From positions 32,515-96,514 of the forward strand of contig CAILCO010000111.1 of the NCBI GenBank assembly GCA_903832735.1: a DNA stretch of 64,000 nucleotides, written 5' to 3'. This document shows positions 14,331 through 22,833 of this stretch, piece by piece. A model generated the notes under the pieces. That model did no database searches, had not been told where the DNA came from, and saw nothing but the letters and a program-made list of their open reading frames with translations. Source of the DNA: an uncultured Sterolibacterium sp. GTDB lineage: Bacteria > Pseudomonadota > Gammaproteobacteria > Burkholderiales > Rhodocyclaceae. Position 1 is the stretch's first letter, and each line of letters starts with the position of its first letter. The translations under genes and the position numbers were made by a program.

Positions 14331-15458
14331 ATGGAAAAAATTGACTGCGCCGTAATCGGCGCCGGCGTCGTCGGCCTCGCCGTGGCCAGATCCCTGGCCA
14401 TGAGCGGGCGGGAGGTGCTGATACTGGAAGCGCAAGATCGCTTCGGCAGCGGCATCAGCGCGAGAAGCAGCGAAGTGCTGCACGCGGGCATCTACTACCC
14501 CGCAGGATCGCTGAAGGCGAGGCTTTGCGTCGCTGGCCGGAACTTGCTCTACGACTATTGCCGGGAACGCGGCATAGGCCACAGCCGCTGCGGCAAACTG
14601 ATCGTCGCCACAGATGAAGCCCAGCGCAATCAGCTCGAAGGCATCGCCACCCACGCCCGCGCCAACGGCGTGGGCGAGATACAGAACCTGACGCGCACCG
14701 AGGCGCAAACCATGGAGCCGGAACTGGAATGCGTCGCCGCGCTTTACTCGCCCGCCACCGGAATCATCGACAGTCACGGACTGATGCTCTCCCTACTCGG
14801 CGATGCGGAAAATGCCGGCGCCGTGCTGGCGGTAAACAGTCCCGTGGCGGGCGGATCAGTGACCGACACGGGCATCGTGCTGGCCATCGCTGGCACCGAA
14901 CCGATGGAACTTCTGGCCAGCACCGTGATCAACTGCGCCGGCCTCGGCGCGCAGGGTTTTGCCAGGTCGCTGGCGGGACTGTCCCCCGAGACCGTGCCGC
15001 CGCTCGCCTACGCCAAAGGCAACTATTTTTCCCTCTCGGGTCGCGCGCCCTTTTCCCGGCTCATCTATCCGGTGCCACAGCCGGGCGGCCTGGGTGTGCA
15101 TCTGACGCTGGACCTGGCCGGCGGCGCGCGCTTCGGCCCCGACGTGGAATGGATAAGCAAGCCCGACTACGTCGTGGACCCGGCGCGTGCCGAGAAATTT
15201 TATGGCGAGATCCGTCGCTACTGGCCGGCCCTTCCTGATGATGCGCTGCTCCCCGCATACGCCGGCATACGCCCCAAGCCGCACCTGCCTGGCGAGCCGG
15301 CGCAGGACTTCCTGGTGCACGGTCCGAACCGGCACGGGATAGCGGGGCTGGTCTGCCTCTACGGCATCGAGTCTCCCGGACTCACCGCCAGCCTGGCCCT
15401 GGCCGAGTTGGCGCTGTTGCAACTGGTCGGTCAGGCCGCTGAAGGGTGTATCCTCTAG
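14331..15458 (+). CDS. FAD-dependent oxidoreductase of the DAO family (L-2-hydroxyglutarate oxidase-like)
   Basis: The 375-residue flavoprotein starts with the Rossmann dinucleotide-binding motif [16 protein letters not shown] and the acidic end of beta-2 (LILEAQ). [12 protein letters not shown] and a C-terminal YAGIRPKPH resemble L-2-hydroxyglutarate dehydrogenase/LhgO proteins. No membrane segment is evident. Genes of this kind sit in many proteobacteria without pathway context, so the substrate remains tentative. It is probably transcribed with the two genes downstream (gaps of 45 and 19 bp). Confidence 0.8.
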   Translation: MEKIDCAVIGAGVVGLAVARSLAMSGREVLILEAQDRFGSGISARSSEVLHAGIYYPAGSLKARLCVAGRNLLYDYCRERGIGHSRCGKLIVATDEAQRNQLEGIATHARANGVGEIQNLTRTEAQTMEPELECVAALYSPATGIIDSHGLMLSLLGDAENAGAVLAVNSPVAGGSVTDTGIVLAIAGTEPMELLASTVINCAGLGAQGFARSLAGLSPETVPPLAYAKGNYFSLSGRAPFSRLIYPVPQPGGLGVHLTLDLAGGARFGPDVEWISKPDYVVDPARAEKFYGEIRRYWPALPDDALLPAYAGIRPKPHLPGEPAQDFLVHGPNRHGIAGLVCLYGIESPGLTASLALAELALLQLVGQAAEGCIL

Positions 15459-15503
15459 GCCAAGCGCAGGACCGCGCATTTATAGAATACGTAGGAGAAA
15501 ATC

Positions 15504-15785
15504 ATGAGTCCCATCATTCTGGAATCGCCCGCCGAGCCCGACAAGACGCGTATCATCGAGCGCCCCGACGGGTATTACTGGCAGTACCGCGGCACGGCCG
15601 AGGAATTTGGTCCTTTCGTCAGTCTCGCCGAAGCCGTTGAAGACATGAAGTACAACGCCGATGCCGCCATCGAGCCTGGCGAGAGCCTCTATGAAGCCGA
15701 GGACGAGTTGGGTATCGCCGACTGGATCGATCCGGATACCGGAGAACCCGCCGAGGGCCACATCCCGCATATCGAGGATCATTGA
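15504..15785 (+). CDS. Small acidic protein of unknown function
   Basis: This 93-residue protein is rich in Glu and Asp. It has a recognisable start (MSPIILESPAEPD), a GYYWQYRGTAEEFGPF core and an acidic tail ending in IEDH. An AGGAG-type ribosome binding site (taggaga) precedes the ATG. No membrane segment, signal peptide or cysteine is seen. It lies between the FAD oxidoreductase and nnr in the same direction. I do not recognise a domain. Confidence 0.75.
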   Translation: MSPIILESPAEPDKTRIIERPDGYYWQYRGTAEEFGPFVSLAEAVEDMKYNADAAIEPGESLYEAEDELGIADWIDPDTGEPAEGHIPHIEDH

Positions 15786-15804
15786 AGCTGCCGGCACTTC
15801 AAAC

Positions 15805-17307
15805 ATGAAACCAGCTGGAACCATCCTTCGGCAAGAGGCGCTACGCGCCATCGAAGTCCAGCATCGTGAAGCCCAGCCCTCGCTGATGGAGCGCGCCGGC
15901 GCGGCTGCCGCCGAACTGGCCCTGGCCCTGATCGGCGACAGCGCGTTGCCGCCGCTGGTTGTTGCCGGACCCGGCAACAACGGCGGCGATGCCTTCGTCG
16001 TGGCGCGCCGCCTGAAACAAAATGGCCTCGCCCCGTTGCTGGTTTTCGCCGGCGCAGCCGGGAAGCTCCCTACCGACGCCCGCGCCGCCTATGATCTCTG
16101 GATCGCCGCCGGTGGCAGCGTGCATGAGGACGTTCCCGAAGGTCGGTTCGCGCTCGCCGTCGATGGCCTGTTTGGCATCGGCATGGGCGGCGCCACTGCA
16201 CGGCCGCTCAGCGGCCGATTTGCAGCACTGGTGACGCGCATCAACGACCTGGGCTGCCCGGTGCTCGCACTCGACATCCCGAGCGGCCTGGACTCGGAGA
16301 CCGGCCGCATCCTGGGCGTGGCGGTAAGGGCAGAGCACACGATCAGCTTCATCGCACTGAAGCCCGGCCTGCTGACTTTGGACGGTCCCGATCACTGCGG
16401 CATGATCACGGTTGATGAACTCGGCCTGGATATTGACCAGAGCAGCGGGCAGAGCGGCGGCCAGAGTGGCAACCACGGCCAGAGCATCGCACCGGGACAG
16501 TTCGCGGCTGCGCTCCTGCCGAGATTACGGAACTCGCACAAGGGCAGCTACGGCAGCGCCGGGATCATCGGCGGCGCGCCGGGCATGGCGGGAGCCGCGC
16601 TCCTGGCAGGACGCGCGGCGCTGCATCTGGGCGCCGGGCGCGTCTATCTGGGCATGCTGGAGCGAATAGCCATCGATCCCCTGCAACCGGAACTGATGCA
16701 AAAGAGCCCCGAGGAAGTATTCGCTCTGGCCTCATGCCTCGCCGTCGGCCCCGGCCTGGGTCAGTCGGATGCCGCGACGGCCCTGCTGCGCCGCGCGCTG
16801 TCCTGCGAACTGCCGCTCCTGCTCGATGCCGATGCGCTCAACCTGCTGGCCGCGCATCCGGCGCTGCAACGACAACTCGCACGCCGCGATGCACCGACGC
16901 TGCTCACACCGCATCCGGCCGAAGCCGCGTGGCTCGCGCAATGCACCATCGAGGCGATCCAGGGCGATCGCCTCGCCTCCTCCCTGGGACTGGCGCAGCG
17001 CCTCCGCGCCTGCGTCGTCCTGAAGGGTTGCGGCAGCGTGGTCGCATTGCCTGACGGTCGCTGGTTCATCAACACCAGCGGCAATCCCGGGCTGGCTTCC
17101 GCCGGCACCGGCGACGTACTCGCCGGCTTCGCGGTCGCCCTCCTGGCCCAGGGCTGGGCCGCCGATCAGGCCTTGCTCGCGGCGGTGCATCTTCATGGCG
17201 CTGCGGCGGATGACTGCGTCGCGGCAGGCATCGGCCCGATAGGGCTCACCGCCGGCGAACTGATGGCCGCAGCGCGCAGCATGTTGAACCGATGGTGCCA
17301 TGCCTGA
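15805..17307 (+). CDS. nnr: Bifunctional NAD(P)H-hydrate epimerase / ADP-dependent NAD(P)H-hydrate dehydratase
   Basis: Nnr repairs hydrated NADH and NADPH. The N-terminal YjeF_N epimerase domain (about 1-210) shows VVAGPGNNGGDAFVVAR and LDIPSGLDSETG. The C-terminal ribokinase-like dehydratase domain (about 230-500) shows HKGSYGSAGIIGGAPGMAGAA, AVGPGLGQ and the nucleotide-binding GTGDVLAGF. A Gln-Ser-Gly repeat (about 211-227, bases 16436-16490) links the two. The ATG at 15805 begins the usual MKPAGTILRQEALRAIE; longer in-frame starts overlap the preceding gene and are rejected. The end overlaps the next gene by 8 bp. Confidence 0.93.
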   Translation: MKPAGTILRQEALRAIEVQHREAQPSLMERAGAAAAELALALIGDSALPPLVVAGPGNNGGDAFVVARRLKQNGLAPLLVFAGAAGKLPTDARAAYDLWIAAGGSVHEDVPEGRFALAVDGLFGIGMGGATARPLSGRFAALVTRINDLGCPVLALDIPSGLDSETGRILGVAVRAEHTISFIALKPGLLTLDGPDHCGMITVDELGLDIDQSSGQSGGQSGNHGQSIAPGQFAAALLPRLRNSHKGSYGSAGIIGGAPGMAGAALLAGRAALHLGAGRVYLGMLERIAIDPLQPELMQKSPEEVFALASCLAVGPGLGQSDAATALLRRALSCELPLLLDADALNLLAAHPALQRQLARRDAPTLLTPHPAEAAWLAQCTIEAIQGDRLASSLGLAQRLRACVVLKGCGSVVALPDGRWFINTSGNPGLASAGTGDVLAGFAVALLAQGWAADQALLAAVHLHGAAADDCVAAGIGPIGLTAGELMAAARSMLNRWCHA

Positions 17308-18193
17308 GGCCGCGAAGCATCCGTTTCACGGCGTACTCCTGATGCTCCTGGCGCTGTTCTTCTTCGCCGCCCTGGACGCCACCGCAAAACACCTGGTACT
17401 CACCTTCGCCTTGCCGCTTCTGGTCTGGGCGCGCTTCACCCTGCACTGCCTGTTGATGGTGGTGTTTCTGGCGCCCTCGATGCGCGGCAAACTGCTGGCC
17501 ACCAAAAGGCCGCTGATCCAGGTGATCCGGGCCCTGCTGCTGCTCGGCGTATCCTTGTTCGCCCTTGCGGCTCTCCGGCTGATGCCGCTGGCCGAGACGA
17601 CGGCGATCCTGTATGTGACGCCGCTCCTGGTGGTCCTGCTGTCCGGACCCTTTCTCGGCGAAAGGGTCAGCCTGCGGCGCTGGGCTTCGGTTGCCACAGG
17701 ATTTGCCGGGGCCCTGCTGATTGCCAGGCCCGGCGGCGCCCTTTCGGGACTCGGCATTCTCTTCTCGCTGGCGGCGGCTCTGTGCTATAGCGTCTATCAG
17801 ATCCAGACGCGGCAACTGTCTTCGACCGAGAGCGCCGTCACCATGCTCTTCTACACCGCGCTGACCGGCACCGTCGCGATGAGCCTGGCCTTGCCCTGGT
17901 TCTGGAGCGGCCCGATGCCCAGCCCTGAGCAAGCGCTGCTGATCGCCTCGCTCGGCATTTCCGGGGGGGCCGGACATTTCCTGCTGACGCGGGCCTTCCG
18001 CCACACCCCGGCCTCGACCCTGTCGCCCTTGATGTATGTCCAGTTGATCTGGGCAACGCTGCTGGGCTGGCAGTTGTTCGGCCAATTTCCCGATCGCCTC
18101 TCCATCCTCGGGATGCTGGCCATCGCCGGCAGCGGCCTGTCGATCGCGCTCTCCGAGAGCCGCCGCGTCACGGCTAGTCACGCCGAGCAGTAA
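17300..18193 (+). CDS. EamA/DMT family transporter
   Basis: This is a 297-residue inner-membrane protein with about ten hydrophobic helices in two EamA repeats, as in the drug/metabolite transporter superfamily. The first half contains AETTAILYVTPLLVVLLS and FLGERVSLRRW, with the Glu-Arg typical of the repeat, and the second contains a TPASTLSPLMYVQLIWATLLG element. The start overlaps nnr by 8 bp, which suggests coupling. The substrate is unknown. It is convergent with thrC. Confidence 0.85.
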   Translation: MPEAAKHPFHGVLLMLLALFFFAALDATAKHLVLTFALPLLVWARFTLHCLLMVVFLAPSMRGKLLATKRPLIQVIRALLLLGVSLFALAALRLMPLAETTAILYVTPLLVVLLSGPFLGERVSLRRWASVATGFAGALLIARPGGALSGLGILFSLAAALCYSVYQIQTRQLSSTESAVTMLFYTALTGTVAMSLALPWFWSGPMPSPEQALLIASLGISGGAGHFLLTRAFRHTPASTLSPLMYVQLIWATLLGWQLFGQFPDRLSILGMLAIAGSGLSIALSESRRVTASHAEQ

Positions 18194-18215
18194 AGCCCTC
18201 CCCTCGTCACAAAGG

Positions 18216-19670
18216 CTAGCGGCAGCGCTCCTCGATGTAGCGCTTGATCGCCGGCGCGTCGGCCGCCATCACGACGAAGCGCTGCGGCAACTGCTCGATA
18301 CCCATGAGGCCTGCGGGACGCTCCGGTTCACGGCCTAGCGCCGCGCGGATCGTTTCATCGAACTTGGCCGGCAAGGCGGTCTCCAGGCAGACCAGCGGAA
18401 TGCCCGGCTCGCGCAACTCCAGGCCGACCTTGATGCCGTCGGCGGTATGGGTGTCCACCATGATGCCGTACTGCGCCCAGACTTTCCGGATCGTGGCCAG
18501 GCGGTCGGCGTGGTTGCTGGTTCCGGAGACGAAACCGTAATCACGAATGTGGGGGAAATGCGCACCGCCCGACAGGTCGAAGGCGGCGCCGCTTGGCGCA
18601 CCCGACTCGATCCCCGCCCAAAGATCGCGTACCGTCGCCGCGTCGCGGCCGACCAGATCGAAAACGAAGCGTTCGAAGTTCGAGGCTTTCGAGATGTCCA
18701 TCGAAGGACTGCTGGTCTGGCGCGTCTCGGCATTGCTGCGCGGGCGATAAACGCCGGTCCTGAAGAACTCGTCGAGGACGTTGTTCTCGTTGGTGGCGAG
18801 GATCAGTTGGCGGATCGGCAGGCCCATCATCCGGGCGATGTGGCCGGCACAGATGTTGCCGAAATTGCCCGAGGGCACGGAGAAGGAAACCTCCTGCTCG
18901 TTGCTGCCGCCCGCGCCGCCGGTCGCGGCGAAATAGCCTTTGAAGTAATACACGATCTGCGCCGCGACGCGCGCCCAGTTGATCGAATTGACCGTGCCGA
19001 TCCGGTACGCCGCCTTGAACGCGTGGTCGTTGCTGACGCTCTTGACGATGTCCTGGCAATCGTCGAAGACGCCCTCTACCGCGATGTTGTAGATGTTCGG
19101 GTCGGCCAGCGAAAACATCTGGGCCGTCTGGAAGCGGCTCATCTTGCCGGCAGGCGAGAGCATGAAGACGCGGATGCCACGCTTCCCGCGCATCGCATAC
19201 TCCGCCGAGGAACCGGTGTCGCCGGAGGTGGCGCCGAGGATGTTGAGTTCCTGTCCGGTCTTTTCCAGGGCGTACTCGAACAGATTGCCCAGCAACTGCA
19301 TCGCCATGTCCTTGAAGGCGAGCGTCGGACCGTTGGAGAGTTCCAGTAGCGCCAGTCCCGGCTCCAGCCAGCGCAGCGGCGTGATCTCGGCGCTGTCGTC
19401 GCCGGGACGGCTGTTTTGATAGACCGCCGGGGTGTAGGTGCGCTCTATCAGCGCCCGCAGGTCGGCGGCGGGGATGTCGTCGATGAACTTCTCCAGCACC
19501 TTGAACGCCAGCGCCGGATAAGACAGCGCACGCCATTGATCGAGCTCGGAGCGGGAGACGCGCGGATAGGCTTCCGGCAGATACAGGCCGCCATCCGGGG
19601 CAAGGCCGGCCAGCAGGATCTCGGTGAAGGACTTGGCCGGCGAGTTGCCGCGGGTTGAGATGTAACGCAT
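18216..19670 (-). CDS. thrC: Threonine synthase
   Basis: ThrC converts O-phosphohomoserine to threonine. The 484 residues belong to the longer, E. coli-like class. Motifs are MRYISTRGN at the start, NGPTLAFKDMAMQLLGN (PLP lysine, about 118), GATSGDTGSSAEYAM and the phosphate-binding SVPSGNFGNICAG. The ATG immediately follows the hom stop (0 bp gap) in the operon alaA-hom-thrC, which is common in betaproteobacteria. Confidence 0.97.
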   Translation of the reverse strand: MRYISTRGNSPAKSFTEILLAGLAPDGGLYLPEAYPRVSRSELDQWRALSYPALAFKVLEKFIDDIPAADLRALIERTYTPAVYQNSRPGDDSAEITPLRWLEPGLALLELSNGPTLAFKDMAMQLLGNLFEYALEKTGQELNILGATSGDTGSSAEYAMRGKRGIRVFMLSPAGKMSRFQTAQMFSLADPNIYNIAVEGVFDDCQDIVKSVSNDHAFKAAYRIGTVNSINWARVAAQIVYYFKGYFAATGGAGGSNEQEVSFSVPSGNFGNICAGHIARMMGLPIRQLILATNENNVLDEFFRTGVYRPRSNAETRQTSSPSMDISKASNFERFVFDLVGRDAATVRDLWAGIESGAPSGAAFDLSGGAHFPHIRDYGFVSGTSNHADRLATIRKVWAQYGIMVDTHTADGIKVGLELREPGIPLVCLETALPAKFDETIRAALGREPERPAGLMGIEQLPQRFVVMAADAPAIKRYIEERCR

Positions 19671-20996
19671 CTACTTGTCCAGTTCTTCGAGGCGCAAACG
19701 GGTCACGCGGCTTTTCACCACCGGCAGCGCCTCGATCAGCAGGATCGCGGCATCGACATGCTTCTCGCGCGACAAGTGAGTGAGCATGATGATGTCGGTC
19801 TGCTCCTCGCCCTCGCCCGGCTCGCGCTGGATCATCGCGTCGATGGAAATATGCTGGTCGGCGAGGATGCGCGTGATGTCGGCGAGCACGCCCGGCTGGT
19901 CGGAGACGGACAGGCGCAGGTAGTAGCGGGTCTCCACCTCGGCCATCGGCAGGATCGGCGTGTCCATCAGCGCATCGGGCTGGAATGCCAGGTGCGGCAC
20001 GCGGTGTTCGGGATCGGCGGTGTGCATACGGGTGACATCGACCAGATCGGCGATCACCGCCGATGCCGTCGGCTCTGCGCCCGCGCCCTTGCCGTAGTAG
20101 AGAGTAGCGCCGACGGCGTCGCCTTGCACCAGGACGGCATTCATCGCGCCCTCGACATTGGCGATCAGGCGCCGACTTGGGATCAGGGTCGGATGCACGC
20201 GCAGTTCTATACCGTCCGCGCCATTCCGGGAAACCCTCTTGGTGATGCCGAGCAGCTTGATGCGATAGCCGAGCTGTTCGGCATACTTGATGTCGATCGC
20301 GTCGAGCCGGGCTATCCCCTCGACATGCACCTTGTCGAACTGCATCGGAATGCCGAAGGCGATCGCCGCCATGATGGTGAGCTTGTGGGCGGCATCGACG
20401 CCTTCGATGTCGAAGGTCGGATCGGCCTCGGCATAGCCCAGGCGCTGCGCATCCGCGAGCACGGTCGCAAAGGGCAGGCCCTTGTCGCGCATCTCGGAAA
20501 GGATGAAGTTGGTGGTGCCGTTGATGATGCCGGCGATCCACTGAATGCGGTTGGCGGTGAGCCCTTCGCGCAATGCTTTGATGATCGGGATGCCGCCGGC
20601 CACTGCGGCCTCGAAGGCCACCATCACGCCCTTCTTCTGCGCCGCCGCGAAGATCTCGTTGCCATGCGTTGCCAGCAGCGCCTTGTTGGCGGTCACCACA
20701 TGCTTGCCGTTATTGATGGCCGCAAGCACCAGTTCGCGGGCTATGCCGCAGCCGCCGATCAACTCGACCACGATATCGATGTCGGGATCGGTGACGACCG
20801 AGGTGGCGTCGTCGGTGATGACCGCCCTGCCCTGGGTGACCTGCCTCGCCAGTTCGAGGTTCTTGTCGGCGACCTTGCTGATGCGTATGGGCCGGCCGGC
20901 GCGGCGGGTGATCTCGCTCTCGTTGCGCAGCAGAACGTTGAAGGTGCCGCCGCCGACAGTGCCGATGCCGAGCAAGCCTACGTTGATTGGTTTCAT
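19671..20996 (-). CDS. hom: Homoserine dehydrogenase
   Basis: Hom reduces aspartate semialdehyde to homoserine. It has 441 residues: an NAD(P)-binding domain (GLLGIGTVGGGT at the start), a catalytic domain (GIINGTTNFILSEM; the YAEADPTFDIEGVDAAHK region with the catalytic Asp and Lys) and a C-terminal ACT domain (LRLSVSDQPGVLADITRIL), the probable site of threonine feedback. The frame stays open upstream to 21314, but the ATG at 20996 gives the conserved MKPINVGLLG start and is used here. Confidence 0.96.
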   Translation of the reverse strand: MKPINVGLLGIGTVGGGTFNVLLRNESEITRRAGRPIRISKVADKNLELARQVTQGRAVITDDATSVVTDPDIDIVVELIGGCGIARELVLAAINNGKHVVTANKALLATHGNEIFAAAQKKGVMVAFEAAVAGGIPIIKALREGLTANRIQWIAGIINGTTNFILSEMRDKGLPFATVLADAQRLGYAEADPTFDIEGVDAAHKLTIMAAIAFGIPMQFDKVHVEGIARLDAIDIKYAEQLGYRIKLLGITKRVSRNGADGIELRVHPTLIPSRRLIANVEGAMNAVLVQGDAVGATLYYGKGAGAEPTASAVIADLVDVTRMHTADPEHRVPHLAFQPDALMDTPILPMAEVETRYYLRLSVSDQPGVLADITRILADQHISIDAMIQREPGEGEEQTDIIMLTHLSREKHVDAAILLIEALPVVKSRVTRLRLEELDK

Positions 20997-21058
20997 TCGG
21001 TGAAATCCGGTGAGGAATTGCAGGAAATAAGGCAGGCGAGGCTTGCGCGCAGAACTGC

Positions 21059-22285
21059 CTAGGTTGCGTGCCTCTTGCGGTAATGCTCGAGGAAGCGCGC
21101 GACGCGACCTATGGCCTCGGCGAGATCGTCGGCATTGGGCAGAAAGACGACGCGGAAGTGGTCTGGCTGGGGCCAGTTGAATCCCGTCCCCTGCACCAGC
21201 AGTACCCGCTCCTCTTCGAGAAGTTCGAGGATGAATTGCTGGTCGTCGTCGATCGGATAGAGCTTGGGGTCGAGCCGCGGGAACAGATACATCGCCGCCT
21301 GCGGCTTGACGCAAGTGACGCCGGGAATCTCGGTCAGCAGTTTCCAGGCGAGGTCACGCTGCCGGCACAGACGCCCGCCGGGAGCGACCAGGTCGGCGAT
21401 GCTCTGATAGCCGCCCAAGGCGGTCTGAATGCCGAACTGTGCCGGCACATTGGAACAAAGACGCATCGAGGCGAGCATGTTCAGGCCCTCGATGTAGTCC
21501 TGGGCGTGACGCTTCTCGCCGGAGACGATCAGCCAGCCGGCACGAAAGCCGGGTGCGCGGTAATTCTTCGACAGACCGTTGAAGGTGATGCAGAGCACGT
21601 CCTCGGCCAGCGATGCGATCGAAGTATGCCGGGCGCCGTCGTAGAGCACCTTGTCGTAGATCTCGTCGGCGTAGATGATCAGCTGATGGCTGCGGGCGAT
21701 TTCGACGATCTCCCGCAACAGCTCGACCGGATAAAGCGCACCGGTCGGATTGTTCGGATTGATGATGACGATGGCGCGCGTGGTCGGCCCGATCTTGGCG
21801 CGAATATCGGCCAGGTCGGGCAGCCAGCCGGCGCCCTCGTCGCAAAGATAGTGGCGGGCGATGCCGCCGGACAGGGAGACCGCCGCCGTCCACAGGGGAT
21901 AATCGGGTGCCGGCACCAGAACCTCGTCGCCAGCATCGAGCAGCGCATTCATGGCCATCACGATCAGCTCGGAGACGCCGTTGCCGATGTAGATGTCCTC
22001 GACCTGCACGCCGGCGATCCGCTTCTCCTGCGAGTACTGCATGATCGCCTTGCGCGCCGCGAACAGGCCCTTGGAATCGCAGTAACCCGATGCCGCGGAG
22101 AGGTTGTGGATGACGTCCTGGACGATTTCCTCAGGCGTCTCGAAGCCGAAAGGCGCGGTATTGCCGATGTTCAATTTGATGATGCGATGGCCGTCGTCCT
22201 CCATCTCCTTGGCGCGCGCCAGGACCGGACCGCGGATGTCGTAACAGACGGAGGCGAGTTTCGCTGACTTCAATACTGGTTGCAT
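21059..22285 (-). CDS. alaA: Alanine/aspartate-type aminotransferase AlaA
   Basis: This is a PLP aminotransferase of fold type I, closest in pattern to AlaA/YfbQ, which makes alanine from pyruvate and glutamate. It has 408 residues with LNIGNTAPFGFETP, INPNNPTGALYP, YADEIYDKVLYD and FNGLSKNYRAPGFRAGW (PLP lysine about 240). It is the first gene of the alaA-hom-thrC run. Direct sequence evidence for substrate preference is lacking. Confidence 0.9.
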   Translation of the reverse strand: MQPVLKSAKLASVCYDIRGPVLARAKEMEDDGHRIIKLNIGNTAPFGFETPEEIVQDVIHNLSAASGYCDSKGLFAARKAIMQYSQEKRIAGVQVEDIYIGNGVSELIVMAMNALLDAGDEVLVPAPDYPLWTAAVSLSGGIARHYLCDEGAGWLPDLADIRAKIGPTTRAIVIINPNNPTGALYPVELLREIVEIARSHQLIIYADEIYDKVLYDGARHTSIASLAEDVLCITFNGLSKNYRAPGFRAGWLIVSGEKRHAQDYIEGLNMLASMRLCSNVPAQFGIQTALGGYQSIADLVAPGGRLCRQRDLAWKLLTEIPGVTCVKPQAAMYLFPRLDPKLYPIDDDQQFILELLEEERVLLVQGTGFNWPQPDHFRVVFLPNADDLAEAIGRVARFLEHYRKRHAT

Positions 22286-22357
22286 AATTCACTTCACCAC
22301 AGTGGCGCATCCGGAGGTGGAAAACGCCTCCTGGCTGCGAGGCCCGCGCCAAAAAGA

Positions 22358-22363
22358 TATAAT
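22358..22363 (+). promoter_or_regulatory. Probable -10 element upstream of the Mth938-domain gene
   Basis: A perfect TATAAT lies in the divergent gap after alaA, with no clear -35. It would start transcription near 22370 and drive the Mth938-domain gene and possibly the arn genes behind it. Confidence 0.45.
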
Positions 22364-22456
22364 CTTACCGAAGCTGGCAGCATGCCGCAAACAAACCCAC
22401 ACGACACCAACACCACACCCACACTACGCCTAGCCGACGCGCCACATCACTCCTGC

Positions 22457-22828
22457 ATGAAACTGCAAGCTGACCGCCCTCCCGGCCAAAACATCGTGAC
22501 TGCCTACGGAGCGGGATATATCGCGGTCAACGGCGTACGCCACAGCGGCAACCTGCTGCTCATGCCGCAGCGTCTCGAAACCGATTGGGCCGTGGGCGGC
22601 TTCGAAACGCTGACCGAGGCCGATTTCGCAAGACTGGCGCAACTGGGCTGCGATGTCCTGCTGCTCGGTACCGGCAGCCGCCAGCGCTTTCCCCAGACGG
22701 TTCTGCTGCGCCCGCTGATCGCGGCAAACATCGGCATCGAGGTGATGGACAGTGGCGCCGCGGCCCGCACCTACAACGTCCTGACGGCGGAGGGGCGCAA
22801 TGTCGCCGCCTTCCTGCTGCAGGACTGA
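22457..22828 (+). CDS. Mth938-like domain protein (DUF498)
   Basis: This 123-residue single-domain protein shows the pattern of the Mth938/NDUFAF3 family: a GAGYIAVNGVRHSGNLLLMP beta region, then FARLAQLGCDVLLLGTGSRQRFP and an IEVMDSGAAARTYNVLTAEGR C-terminus. The bacterial function is not established. The ATG at 22457 gives the usual length; an upstream in-frame ATG at 22382 would add 25 low-complexity residues. It ends 5 bp before the ArnT-like gene, so the two are probably co-transcribed. Confidence 0.82.
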   Translation: MKLQADRPPGQNIVTAYGAGYIAVNGVRHSGNLLLMPQRLETDWAVGGFETLTEADFARLAQLGCDVLLLGTGSRQRFPQTVLLRPLIAANIGIEVMDSGAAARTYNVLTAEGRNVAAFLLQD

Positions 22829-22833
22829 GCCTG

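Noticed and set aside
18541..20541. Long minus-strand frame across thrC and hom
   Set aside because: Out-of-frame shadow of two clear genes; Arg/His-rich composition typical of such shadows.
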